A stretch of 35,455 bases of DNA from Gammaproteobacteria bacterium (GTDB taxonomy: Bacteria; Pseudomonadota; Gammaproteobacteria; Steroidobacterales; Steroidobacteraceae). Position numbers and translations under genes: made by a program. The stretch is from contig JANXZQ010000159.1 in NCBI GenBank assembly GCA_025355445.1, positions 1 through 35,455 of the forward strand, in the 5' to 3' direction. This document shows positions 1 through 7,372 of this stretch, piece after piece (the stretch's first letter is position 1; each line of letters begins with the position of its first letter). The notes under the pieces are model-generated. The model had not been told where the DNA came from, did no database searches, and saw nothing but the letters and a program-made list of their open reading frames with translations.

Positions 1-20
1 TATTTGAAGGCATCGGGGCG

Positions 21-48
21 GCGGGGGCGGGGGCGGGGGCGGGGGCGG
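21..48. repeat. GCGGGG hexanucleotide tandem repeat before hpnB
   Basis: About 4.7 copies of GCGGGG lie directly upstream of the ATG at 51, where a ribosome-binding site would normally sit. The reading frame of hpnB is open through the repeat to the window edge, where it would encode alternating Gly-Ala. A change in copy number would therefore keep the frame but alter the spacing or the G-rich leader. Confidence 0.8.
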
Positions 49-50
49 CA

Positions 51-1163
51 ATGATCGTGCTGCTGTCATTGCTCATCTGGATCTATCTGTTGTTTGCTCA
101 CGGAAGATTTTGGCAACGCGGCCCGGAGCTGCCTGCAGCCACACCGCCGCAGTTTCCGCAGGTGGACATCGTGGTTCCGGCGCGCGATGAGGCGCACACC
201 ATCGCTGCCGCCATCGGATCTCTGCTCGGGCAGGATTATCGTGGCGCCTTCCGCGTGATCTTGGTTGACGATAATTCCACCGACGACACGGCGGCATTGG
301 CGGGCAAGGGAGCATCGACGCACATGGCGGCCGGGCTGCACGTCATTTCTCTGCGCTCGAAGCCGCCCGGCTGGTCCGGGAAATTATGGGCATTGAGCCA
401 GGGCGTCGCGGCGGGTCATGCGCCCATTCTGTTGCTCACCGATGCCGACATCGTGCACGACCCGCGTCATCTCTCCTCGCTGGTCGCGAAGCTCCTGCAA
501 TCCGAGGCGCAGATGGTGAGCGAAATGGTGCGCTTGAACTGCTCCAGCCTCGCCGAGCGTGCCCTGGTGCCCGCCTTCGTCTATTTCTTTCAGATGCTGT
601 ATCCGTTCGACCGGGTGAATGACCCGAATTCGCGCGTCGCCGCCGCCGCAGGCGGCACGGTATTGATTCGCCGCGACGCTCTGCAGCACATCGGCGGCAT
701 CGAGGCCATCAAGAACTCCCTGATCGACGATGTTGCGCTGGCCAAAGCCGTCAAAGCCTCCGCTGCGATATTTCTCGGCCACTCGGCGCTCGCCGCGTCC
801 ATTCGCCCCTACGCAAGATTTGCCGATATTTGGCACATGATTTCGCGCACGGCCTTTACTCAGCTGCGGTATTCGGCGGCGCTGTTGTCGCTCACCCTGC
901 TCGGCCTGTCCGTGGTGTGGTTGGTGCCGGCAGCGGCAATATTGTTCGGCCAAGGCTGGACGCGCGCTTGCGGCGTGGCAGCCTTTGCAATGGCGGCGCT
1001 CAGCTATGTGCCCACATTGACCCGCTACGGGCGCAGTCCCGCGTGGGCAATGGCGCTGCCGCTGATCGCGCTGTTTTACATGGCGGCTACCTTGGGCTCA
1101 GCGGTCAACTACTGGCGCGGCCGAGGCGCCCGCTGGAAAAGCCGCGCCTACGGCGCCGACTGA
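51..1163 (+). CDS. hpnB: Hopene-associated glycosyltransferase HpnB (GT2 family)
   Basis: Membrane-bound family 2 glycosyltransferase of the hopanoid-associated HpnB type, thought to act on hopanoid lipids at the inner membrane; the exact sugar transfer is not established. An N-terminal membrane segment (residues 2-16) precedes the GT-A domain. Nucleotide-sugar motifs are visible: VVPARDE near 41-47, DDNSTDDT at 73-80 and the metal-binding DAD at 131-133. The acceptor-side GGTVLIRRDAL follows, and two or three hydrophobic segments end the protein. Its 370 residues are close to the usual family length. The ATG at 51 has no clear Shine-Dalgarno and is preceded by a GCGGGG repeat; the frame stays open upstream to the window edge, so an earlier start cannot be excluded. 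No other hopanoid genes are visible here. It converges on the secreted protein gene that follows. Confidence 0.85.
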   Translation: MIVLLSLLIWIYLLFAHGRFWQRGPELPAATPPQFPQVDIVVPARDEAHTIAAAIGSLLGQDYRGAFRVILVDDNSTDDTAALAGKGASTHMAAGLHVISLRSKPPGWSGKLWALSQGVAAGHAPILLLTDADIVHDPRHLSSLVAKLLQSEAQMVSEMVRLNCSSLAERALVPAFVYFFQMLYPFDRVNDPNSRVAAAAGGTVLIRRDALQHIGGIEAIKNSLIDDVALAKAVKASAAIFLGHSALAASIRPYARFADIWHMISRTAFTQLRYSAALLSLTLLGLSVVWLVPAAAILFGQGWTRACGVAAFAMAALSYVPTLTRYGRSPAWAMALPLIALFYMAATLGSAVNYWRGRGARWKSRAYGAD

Positions 1164-1170
1164 TTCCAGG

Positions 1171-1773
1171 CTAGCCGGGCGCCGCCGACGGCAACACTCT
1201 CAACGCCTCGCCCTTGACGGAGAACCCGTTGAGGGTTGCCTGGTTGGGAAAGCAACTGGTGCGATATTCCACTGCCCGCAGCGTGAAGTTCTTCGTGATG
1301 AAGTCCTTCATGCCTTGAATGAGTTCGCAATCCCCGCCACTCATGAAGTTGGGACGTTGCGGCGTCAGTTCGATCGGAACCCAGTGAGCCTTGAGCGTCT
1401 CCGCTACCGGCGAACCGGCGGACGGCGCGGCGGCGCCCCGCACGAGCGCATAGAAATCCACATTGACAAAGGCGCTACGGCTGGGTGAATTGAACGGGCC
1501 CGGGCAACCGGTGGCGATGACTTTCAGATCCTTGCGGGCGCCGAGATACAAGAGGATCTGCCGAACGTGATCCGCGAGGCCGTCGCAGGTGTAGAGAGTC
1601 GTGAAGCCCTGGTAAGCGAATGTCAGCTTGCGATGCTGCCACTCGCTGCTCAATACATCGGCGGGCGCAGCGGCCGAGGTTTCAGCCGCGGCGATGCCGC
1701 TCGATCCGCACGACCAGGCAAGCACCGCCGTCGCGCCAACAACTGACAGGCAGTCTCGAATCGGGTGTGGCAT
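1171..1773 (-). CDS. Secreted four-cysteine protein of unknown function (paralogue A)
   Basis: A 200-residue protein with a signal-peptide-like N terminus (hydrophobic segment at about 10-30), so probably periplasmic. The ATG at 1773 is chosen because GAGAGGAG precedes it; the frame is open further upstream but would run into maeB. The mature part has four cysteines, in YTCDGLAD, TGCPG, GDCELI and TSCFP, suggesting two disulfides. I recognise no named family. The protein is clearly related to the 196-residue protein at 31548-32138: both have FAY-x-GFTT-x-Y, CDGLAD, GAR-x-D-x-K, a GDCEL block and a final C-x-P-x-Q. It lies 65 bases downstream of maeB on the same strand, so the two may be co-transcribed. 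Function unknown. Confidence 0.8.
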   Translation of the reverse strand: MPHPIRDCLSVVGATAVLAWSCGSSGIAAAETSAAAPADVLSSEWQHRKLTFAYQGFTTLYTCDGLADHVRQILLYLGARKDLKVIATGCPGPFNSPSRSAFVNVDFYALVRGAAAPSAGSPVAETLKAHWVPIELTPQRPNFMSGGDCELIQGMKDFITKNFTLRAVEYRTSCFPNQATLNGFSVKGEALRVLPSAAPG

Positions 1774-1838
1774 GACGTTACTCCTCTCACCATAGACGCA
1801 CCCTCTCCCAAGAAGTTCACCATGCCGATCCGGCGCCC

Positions 1839-4157
1839 TCAGCATTTGCGTGCGGCATCCACCTGTCGGCTGGCTTCCACCACGGTGACGGCCGTCATGT
1901 TGACTATGCGCCGTACCGTAGCCGCCGGAGTCAGAATATGAGCAGGGGCGGCGCACCCTAACAAAATGGGGCCGATGGCGACATTGTGACCGGCCGCAGA
2001 CTTGACCAGATTATACGCAATGTTGGCACTGTCGAGATTGGGGCACACAAGGAGATTCGCACTGCCGTGCAGAGTGCTGCCGGGCAGCACTCTCGAGCGC
2101 GCAGTCTCATCGAGCGCACTGTCGCCGTGCATTTCGCCGTCCACTTCCAAATCAGGCAAACGCTCGTGCAGCAGCGCCAGGGTCGCTCGCATCTTGAGCG
2201 CGGAGGGTGCATCGCTGCTGCCGAAATTGGAATGCGACAGCAGAGCGACCTTGGGCGTGAGGCCAAATGCGCACAGCTGATCCGCCGCCATCCGGGTTAT
2301 TTCCGCGAGCTGCTCGGCACTGGGATCGAGATTAACGTGAGTGTCGACGATGAACACCTGACGCCCAGGCAGGACCAGCCCGCTCATCGCGCCGTATACA
2401 GTGACTCCAGCCCGCCGGCCAATGACTTGATCGATATACTGCAGGTGCCGCGCGGTGGTGCTGATCATGCCGCAGATCAGCCCATCGGCTTCACCCTTTC
2501 TCAGAAGCATCGCGGCAATCAGCGTGGTGCGGCGGCGCATCTCCAGCTTCGCGTATTGCGCGGTCACACCGCTGCGTTCGGTGAGCTTATGATAATCCTG
2601 CCAATACTCGCGAAATCGCGCATCGTGCTCGGGATTCACGACGCTGAAGTGCTCTCCCAGCCGGATGCGTAGCCCGTGACGCTTGATGGCACCTTCGATG
2701 ACCGCCGGACGGCCGACCAGAATGGGAGTGGCGAGCTTCTCGTCCACGGCAATTTGCACGGCGCGAAGCACGCGCTCATCCTCCCCTTCCGCATAGACGA
2801 TACGGCTGCGCTGCGCGGGCAGCGCGCGCGCCGCGGCAAAAAGCGGCTGCATCAACGTGCCGCTGTGGTAGACGAACTGCAGCAGCCGCTGACCATAAGC
2901 CTCCAAATCGGCGATCGGCCGGGTCGCAACCCCCGACAGCATGGCGGCCTCGGCCACCGCCGGCGCAATCTTCACGATCAAGCGCGGGTCGAAGGGTTTG
3001 GGGATGAGGTATTCGGGCCCGAAGGCCAGGTCCTCCATGCCTCCGTACGCCGCCGCCACGACGTCGCTCTGTTCCTGGCGCGCCAGTTCCGCGATGGCAT
3101 GCACGGCGGCGATTTCCATGGGCCGAGTGATGGTGGTCGCGCCAACATCCAACGCGCCACGGAATATGAAGGGAAAACACAGCACATTGTTGACCTGATT
3201 GGGATAGTCGCTGCGCCCCGTGGCGATGACGGCGTCACCACGCACCGCCCTCACCTCCTCCGGCAGGATTTCCGGAGTGGGATTCGCCAGCGCGAGGATC
3301 AATGGCCTGGCCGCCATCATCGCGACCATGGCCTGGGTGAGCACGCCGCCCGCGGATAAGCCGAGGAACACATCCGCCCCGCCGATGATGTCGTTCAAAG
3401 TGCGGGCGGCTGTGGGCTGCGCAAAGCGCGCCTTTTCCGGATCCATCAGCTCCTGCCGGCCTTCGTAGACCACGCCGGCGAGATCCGCCAGCCAGACATT
3501 CTCGCGCACCAGACCTAACTCGAGCAGCAGGTCCACACAGGCCAGCGCCGCCGCGCCGGCGCCGCTCACCACCATTTTAATCGCCTTGATATCCTTGCCC
3601 ACGACTTGCAGCCCGTTGAGGCAGGCCGCACCGACGATGATCGCCGTGCCATGCTGGTCATCGTGGAACACCGGAATCTTCATACGCCGGCGCAATTCGC
3701 GCTCCACGACGAAGCATTCCGGCGCCTTGATATCCTCCAAATTGATGGCGCCGAAGGTGGGCTCGAGGGCCACGATCAGCTCCACGAGTTTGAGCGGATC
3801 GCGCTGCTCGACCTCGATGTCGAACACGTCGATGCCCGCAAATTTCTTGAACAGCACCGCCTTGCCCTCCATGACAGGCTTCGCAGCCAGTGGCCCGATC
3901 GCCCCCAGGCCCAGTACCGCGGTGCCGTTCGTGATCACGCCAACCAAGTTGCCGCGCGCGGTAAAGCGAAACGCATTGAGCGGATCGGCGGCGATGGCCT
4001 CGCAAGCGGCGGCAACCCCCGGCGAATAAGCCAGCGCCAGGTCGCTTTGGTTGAGCAATTGCTTCGTGGCCGTGACCGACAGTTTTCCGGGAGTCGGAAA
4101 CTCGTGATAGTCGAGCGCCGCCTGTCTGCGTGATTCCTTGAGGTCATCGATCTTCAA
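1839..4157 (-). CDS. maeB: NADP-dependent malic enzyme with phosphotransacetylase-like C-terminal domain
   Basis: Converts malate to pyruvate and CO2 while reducing NADP; a cytosolic anaplerotic/NADPH-supplying enzyme. The N-terminal malic domain shows YSPGVAAAC (Tyr44), GKAVLFKKFAG (around 97-107), and the metal-site acids LEDIKAPE and HDDQHGT (about 139-170). A nucleotide-binding domain with GAGAAALAC and TGRSDYPNQVNN follows. The C-terminal 320 residues form a phosphotransacetylase-like domain beginning near IVYAEGEDERVLRA, usually regulatory in MaeB proteins. At 772 residues it matches MaeB length (about 760). I place the start at TTG 4157 because AAGGAA (complement of 4164-4169) lies six bases upstream and the MaeB-like sequence begins there. 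It is divergent from the dioxygenase at 4210, which also appears to start with TTG. Confidence 0.93.
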   Translation of the reverse strand: MKIDDLKESRRQAALDYHEFPTPGKLSVTATKQLLNQSDLALAYSPGVAAACEAIAADPLNAFRFTARGNLVGVITNGTAVLGLGAIGPLAAKPVMEGKAVLFKKFAGIDVFDIEVEQRDPLKLVELIVALEPTFGAINLEDIKAPECFVVERELRRRMKIPVFHDDQHGTAIIVGAACLNGLQVVGKDIKAIKMVVSGAGAAALACVDLLLELGLVRENVWLADLAGVVYEGRQELMDPEKARFAQPTAARTLNDIIGGADVFLGLSAGGVLTQAMVAMMAARPLILALANPTPEILPEEVRAVRGDAVIATGRSDYPNQVNNVLCFPFIFRGALDVGATTITRPMEIAAVHAIAELARQEQSDVVAAAYGGMEDLAFGPEYLIPKPFDPRLIVKIAPAVAEAAMLSGVATRPIADLEAYGQRLLQFVYHSGTLMQPLFAAARALPAQRSRIVYAEGEDERVLRAVQIAVDEKLATPILVGRPAVIEGAIKRHGLRIRLGEHFSVVNPEHDARFREYWQDYHKLTERSGVTAQYAKLEMRRRTTLIAAMLLRKGEADGLICGMISTTARHLQYIDQVIGRRAGVTVYGAMSGLVLPGRQVFIVDTHVNLDPSAEQLAEITRMAADQLCAFGLTPKVALLSHSNFGSSDAPSALKMRATLALLHERLPDLEVDGEMHGDSALDETARSRVLPGSTLHGSANLLVCPNLDSANIAYNLVKSAAGHNVAIGPILLGCAAPAHILTPAATVRRIVNMTAVTVVEASRQVDAARKC

Positions 4158-4163
4158 CGGGTG

Positions 4164-4169
4164 TTCCTT
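4164..4169 (-). promoter_or_regulatory. Ribosome-binding site fixing the TTG start of maeB
   Basis: The complement reads AAGGAA, six bases before the TTG at 4157. It decides that start over the longer open frame, which would run into the divergent gene. Confidence 0.6.
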
Positions 4170-4209
4170 GGGGGCGCCGCGCACGATCGCCCCATTGTAA
4201 GGGCGCAAT

Positions 4210-5136
4210 TTGGCAAATGGGACTAAACTGCAACACATCATGCAGGATCTGGTTGCCGAGCTTCGCAGCAATGGGTTCGCCGTCGTGCGCGGTTTCCTCT
4301 CGCGCGAGGAAATCGCGGAAATCAGCGCAGAAGCGGATCGCATGTACCAGGAAGGCCTCCGCCACCATGCGACCTATCGGGACAAGAACCTGCTGTTCGA
4401 GGTGCTGAACGACCCGAAGGCTGGCCGGCGCGTGGTATTGCAGGCGCATTGGACCGCGTGGCTGAGCCCATTGTTGGAGCGGATGCGCCGCAGCCCGCAG
4501 TACCTTGCCGTGCTCGAGCCCTTCCTGGGGAAAGACATCAAGCAGATTTCGCATCAAATCCACTGGAAACCGCCGGGCGCGAAATATACCTCGTATCGAT
4601 TTCACCAGGACGCCCGCTTCCGGCAAGGCAATATCAAAGACTTCGACTATCTACAGAGCACCTTGACGACAGGCCTCGCCATCGATCGGCAAACCGTCGA
4701 GAACGGCGCGTTGCGGGTCATGCCCGGGAGCCATCGGCTGGGCTACTTGGGGCTCTCGGACGACGGACCCATCATGGTCGGTCAAACACAGGAGGAGGAA
4801 CTGCGCCGCGCAGGACTTGATCCGTCCAACATCCGCACCTGCGTGATGGAGCCCGGCGATCTTTTGCTTTGGACTTTATTCACCGTGCACGGCTCGGCGC
4901 CCAACGTCAGCGACTACGATCGGCGTTTCATGATCAACAGTTATGTGCGGGCGAGTGACAGCGAGCGCGGCGAGTGGGCGTTTCGCAGCGGAGTTTCAAC
5001 TTCGCTCGGCGCGGAACCGGAAGTTTGCAAGTACGAGCAGCTTCGCGAGCGTCCCGGTCCGTTCTATGTCGAGTCCGACTGGACCGAGGAGGCCGCTATG
5101 AGTGCCTTGGCAATGCCCAGCGAGGCCAGCAAGTAA
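4210..5136 (+). CDS. Phytanoyl-CoA dioxygenase (PhyH) family protein
   Basis: Probable Fe(II)/2-oxoglutarate-dependent oxygenase. The iron triad is visible as HQD (His132, Asp134) and the distal His227 in VHGSAPN. An arginine near 238-239 in YDRRFMINSY would bind the 2-oxoglutarate carboxylate. VENGALRVMPGSH is the conserved core-strand motif of the family. Its 308 residues are a normal length. The start is uncertain: TTG at 4210 has AAGGG (4199-4203) six bases upstream, whereas the next ATG (4240, giving 298 residues) has no clear site. The 3' end overlaps the convergent MFS gene by 73 bases. Substrate unknown; family members hydroxylate lipids, small metabolites or natural products. Its place beside a transporter hints at small-molecule metabolism, but that is inference. 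Confidence 0.83.
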   Translation: MANGTKLQHIMQDLVAELRSNGFAVVRGFLSREEIAEISAEADRMYQEGLRHHATYRDKNLLFEVLNDPKAGRRVVLQAHWTAWLSPLLERMRRSPQYLAVLEPFLGKDIKQISHQIHWKPPGAKYTSYRFHQDARFRQGNIKDFDYLQSTLTTGLAIDRQTVENGALRVMPGSHRLGYLGLSDDGPIMVGQTQEEELRRAGLDPSNIRTCVMEPGDLLLWTLFTVHGSAPNVSDYDRRFMINSYVRASDSERGEWAFRSGVSTSLGAEPEVCKYEQLRERPGPFYVESDWTEEAAMSALAMPSEASK

Positions 5137-6563
5137 TGCCCCGCTGCCCAGGCGAAAAAGAACAAAGTCACCAGCATTCCGCGCCTGGTTGCCTGCGCCA
5201 AGATTGAGCGGCACTGAATTTGTACTTCGGGGCCGGCCGTCGGCAGCGCGCTACCCCCCGGGCAAGAGCGCTTGAAGGTCGCGCCCACCGCGCCCACCGC
5301 GCGCTCCCCACCGCCGCCCATTGCGCGCACCGCACCGCCGCCCGCTTGACCATTGAATTGCGCGGCGAAGCCGGTTTCCGCGAAATGATCGATGACCCAG
5401 CCCGTGAATAAGGGTCCTCCGCCCAACGCAAATACATTCAAGCAGATATACAGAAAAGCCGTGGCCGTGGCGCGTCGCCTTGGACCGACCACATTCTGCA
5501 CCACTCCGAATGTGGGCCCGAGGGAGGCGTACTGGAAGAACCCTGCCATCGACAACAGGCAGGTGGCCGCCGGCCAGCGGGGCTGCAACAGCGCGAGCAC
5601 GTACAAAGGCACCGCGATGGCGCCGCCGAGGCCCGGAACCAGCGCATACCAGCGCGCATTGCGCGTAGCCAGCGCATCGGCTACGAATCCGCCGGCGACG
5701 ATGCCGATGCCCACCGCCACTCCCGCGGAAAGACCGGCGATCACGCCGATCGTGGTGTAGTCGAGGCCAAAACCGCGGCTGAGGTAGGGAGGGAGAAAGG
5801 CGTAGAAACCATAGGCCGCAAATCCGCCGACGGTGACGCCGAGCACCATGTGAAGCACCGGCCTGTCGGTCAGGAGTGCGCTGCCGACATTGCGCAGTTC
5901 GCGCACTTCGGCGCGCCAAGAGAACCGAGCCAGCGCTGCACGGTCTCGCAACGCGGCCGCCGGTTCCGAATTGCCGCGCGGCGGTTCGCGAACGAAGGTC
6001 TTGATCAGAACGGCGATTACGAGCCCCGGCAAGCCCACCATGGCACATGCCGCACGCCATCCCCAATGCTGTGCCACGTAGCCGCCCGCCAACGCGGCCA
6101 ACAGATACCCGAGCGATATACCGCAGGTATAAATCGACAGCGCCGAGGTGCGCCGCGACGGCTCGAAATAATCCGAAATCAACGAGTGCGCGGGCGGCGA
6201 GCAGCCGGCCTCTGCAAAGCCCACGCCGGCTCTGATCAGGAGCAGCTGCGGGAAGCTCAGCGCCGCGCCGCATAGCGTACTCAAACTCGACCAGACGATG
6301 AGCGCGACGGTGATGATATTGACCCTGCTGATTCGCTCAGCGAGGCGCGCAATCGGAATTCCGCCGAACGCATACAGCAGGGCGAACGCCGTGCCGCCGA
6401 GTAATCCCAATTCCGTGTCGGTCAGCTTCAGATCAAGCTTCATCGACTGCCCAATGATCGAAATAATCGTCCGATCCATGGCGTTGAAGGCATAGGCGGT
6501 CATGAGCAGCAATACCACGAGGCGTTTGTATGCCGCGCTGTACAGAGGAGGTTCGGTCGACAT
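5064..6563 (-). CDS. MFS transporter, spinster-like
   Basis: Inner-membrane major facilitator permease of 499 residues with about twelve hydrophobic segments. The first runs from VVLLLMTAYAFNAMDR, with the D-R signature typical of spinster-type MFS proteins. The loop after the first pair carries GGIPIARLAERISR, matching the family's G-x-x-x-D/R-R-x-x-R motif. An extended Gly/Ala-rich loop with two cysteines (CPGG and IQCRS) lies between the last two membrane segments; the DNA there is highly repetitive (5270-5345), but the frame continues into a clean final helix. The ATG at 6563 begins MSTEPPLYS; upstream signal is weak (AGGTCAG). The gene overlaps the convergent PhyH-like gene by 73 bases. 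Substrate unknown; organic anions or aromatic acids are plausible from context only. Confidence 0.85.
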   Translation of the reverse strand: MSTEPPLYSAAYKRLVVLLLMTAYAFNAMDRTIISIIGQSMKLDLKLTDTELGLLGGTAFALLYAFGGIPIARLAERISRVNIITVALIVWSSLSTLCGAALSFPQLLLIRAGVGFAEAGCSPPAHSLISDYFEPSRRTSALSIYTCGISLGYLLAALAGGYVAQHWGWRAACAMVGLPGLVIAVLIKTFVREPPRGNSEPAAALRDRAALARFSWRAEVRELRNVGSALLTDRPVLHMVLGVTVGGFAAYGFYAFLPPYLSRGFGLDYTTIGVIAGLSAGVAVGIGIVAGGFVADALATRNARWYALVPGLGGAIAVPLYVLALLQPRWPAATCLLSMAGFFQYASLGPTFGVVQNVVGPRRRATATAFLYICLNVFALGGGPLFTGWVIDHFAETGFAAQFNGQAGGGAVRAMGGGGERAVGAVGATFKRSCPGGSALPTAGPEVQIQCRSILAQATRRGMLVTLFFFAWAAGHYLLASLGIAKALIAASSVQSDST

Positions 6564-6656
6564 GCAGTCATTCTGACCTATGTAGGCCATCCGCCGACAG
6601 ACTTCATCGAACCTATGGGCGGATACTGGCGACCTGACCCTCGCGAGGATTACACG

Positions 6657-6854
6657 ATGTCCGAGATCCCTGAATTGCCCGTGCCACCCACCACCGGCAC
6701 CGAAGATGACTATGACGATAGAGACGACGAGCATGCCGGCGAAAATGAAGCCAGTATCCGTGAGGTCGATGAGAACACAGAGACTCCCGAGGAATTCGAG
6801 GTCGATGACGAGGACGATTTACCTCATCCGGAGGACGACGCGAACGAGGTCTAG
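6657..6854 (+). CDS. Very acidic small protein of unknown function
   Basis: A 65-residue protein in which roughly two residues in five are Asp or Glu, including runs such as EDDYDDRDDEH and EVDDEDDLPH. No signal peptide or membrane segment is visible, and it is probably disordered. ATG at 6657 is preferred over an earlier in-frame ATG at 6615 because GAGGA (6645-6649) lies seven bases upstream. It is divergent from the MFS gene (93-base gap) and its TAG stop interlocks with the stop of the convergent SnoaL-like gene at CTAG 6851-6854. I do not recognise a family. The acidic composition could reflect binding of a basic protein or metal, but nothing in the sequence proves it. Confidence 0.6.
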   Translation: MSEIPELPVPPTTGTEDDYDDRDDEHAGENEASIREVDENTETPEEFEVDDEDDLPHPEDDANEV

Positions 6855-7372
6855 CGCTTGACGCGGTTCTTGGGGTCGAACACCTGTCCCATCACCTTGA
6901 TGAGCTCGGGATCGGAGAAATCGAACAAGCCACCGTTGCCTGACACCCACTGATAGGTGTGAAGCAAACGGGTGATCTTCCATTCACCGCCAATGCGCGC
7001 AAAGCTGTTCTCGTACCAGCCGTTCTGGGTGTATTCCGCGGCTCCGCTGTCGGTGGACTTCCAGTGGCGCGCCACCATATAAATGACGGCTGTGGCATTG
7101 TCGCCGTCGATGCTCGCGGAGAAATTCGAATATTGATGATGGCGCCGCACCGGGCTTAGGATCACTTCCGCAAAACGCGTCCACAGTTCGGCATCGACAT
7201 ACACTTCCGGCTGACCGGTCAGTCTCTCGAAATTGACCAGGAAGCGATCGGGGAAGCAGCTGCGATACAGTTTCCAGTCCCCGAGATCGAGCGCGCGGCC
7301 GAAATTCAGCATTACGCGCTCGATCTCTGAACGGGTCCACAGCGTTTCGATCATCTGAGCCTCGGAAGGCAT
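6851..7372 (-). CDS. SnoaL-like (NTF2-fold) protein
   Basis: A 173-residue cytosolic protein of the SnoaL-like/NTF2 fold. It opens with the usual helix IERVMLNFGRALDLGDWKLYRSCFPD and ends with ENSFARIGGEWKITRLLHTYQWV, both typical of SnoaL_4-type proteins found beside ring-modifying oxygenases. Members act as cyclases, dehydratases or small oxygenase-like subunits; no specific catalytic set can be assigned here. Its ATG overlaps the stop of the TonB receptor by one base (TGATG), so the two are translationally coupled. It shares an interlocking stop with the convergent acidic small protein. Context suggests handling of a polycyclic or phenolic compound imported by the receptor, as inference. 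Confidence 0.8.
   Translation of the reverse strand: MPSEAQMIETLWTRSEIERVMLNFGRALDLGDWKLYRSCFPDRFLVNFERLTGQPEVYVDAELWTRFAEVILSPVRRHHQYSNFSASIDGDNATAVIYMVARHWKSTDSGAAEYTQNGWYENSFARIGGEWKITRLLHTYQWVSGNGGLFDFSDPELIKVMGQVFDPKNRVKR

Noticed and set aside
5270-5345. Repetitive GC-rich stretch in the MFS gene considered as a frameshift or assembly error
   Set aside because: The frame continues on both sides into proper membrane segments, and long Gly/Ala loops before the last helix occur in related transporters.
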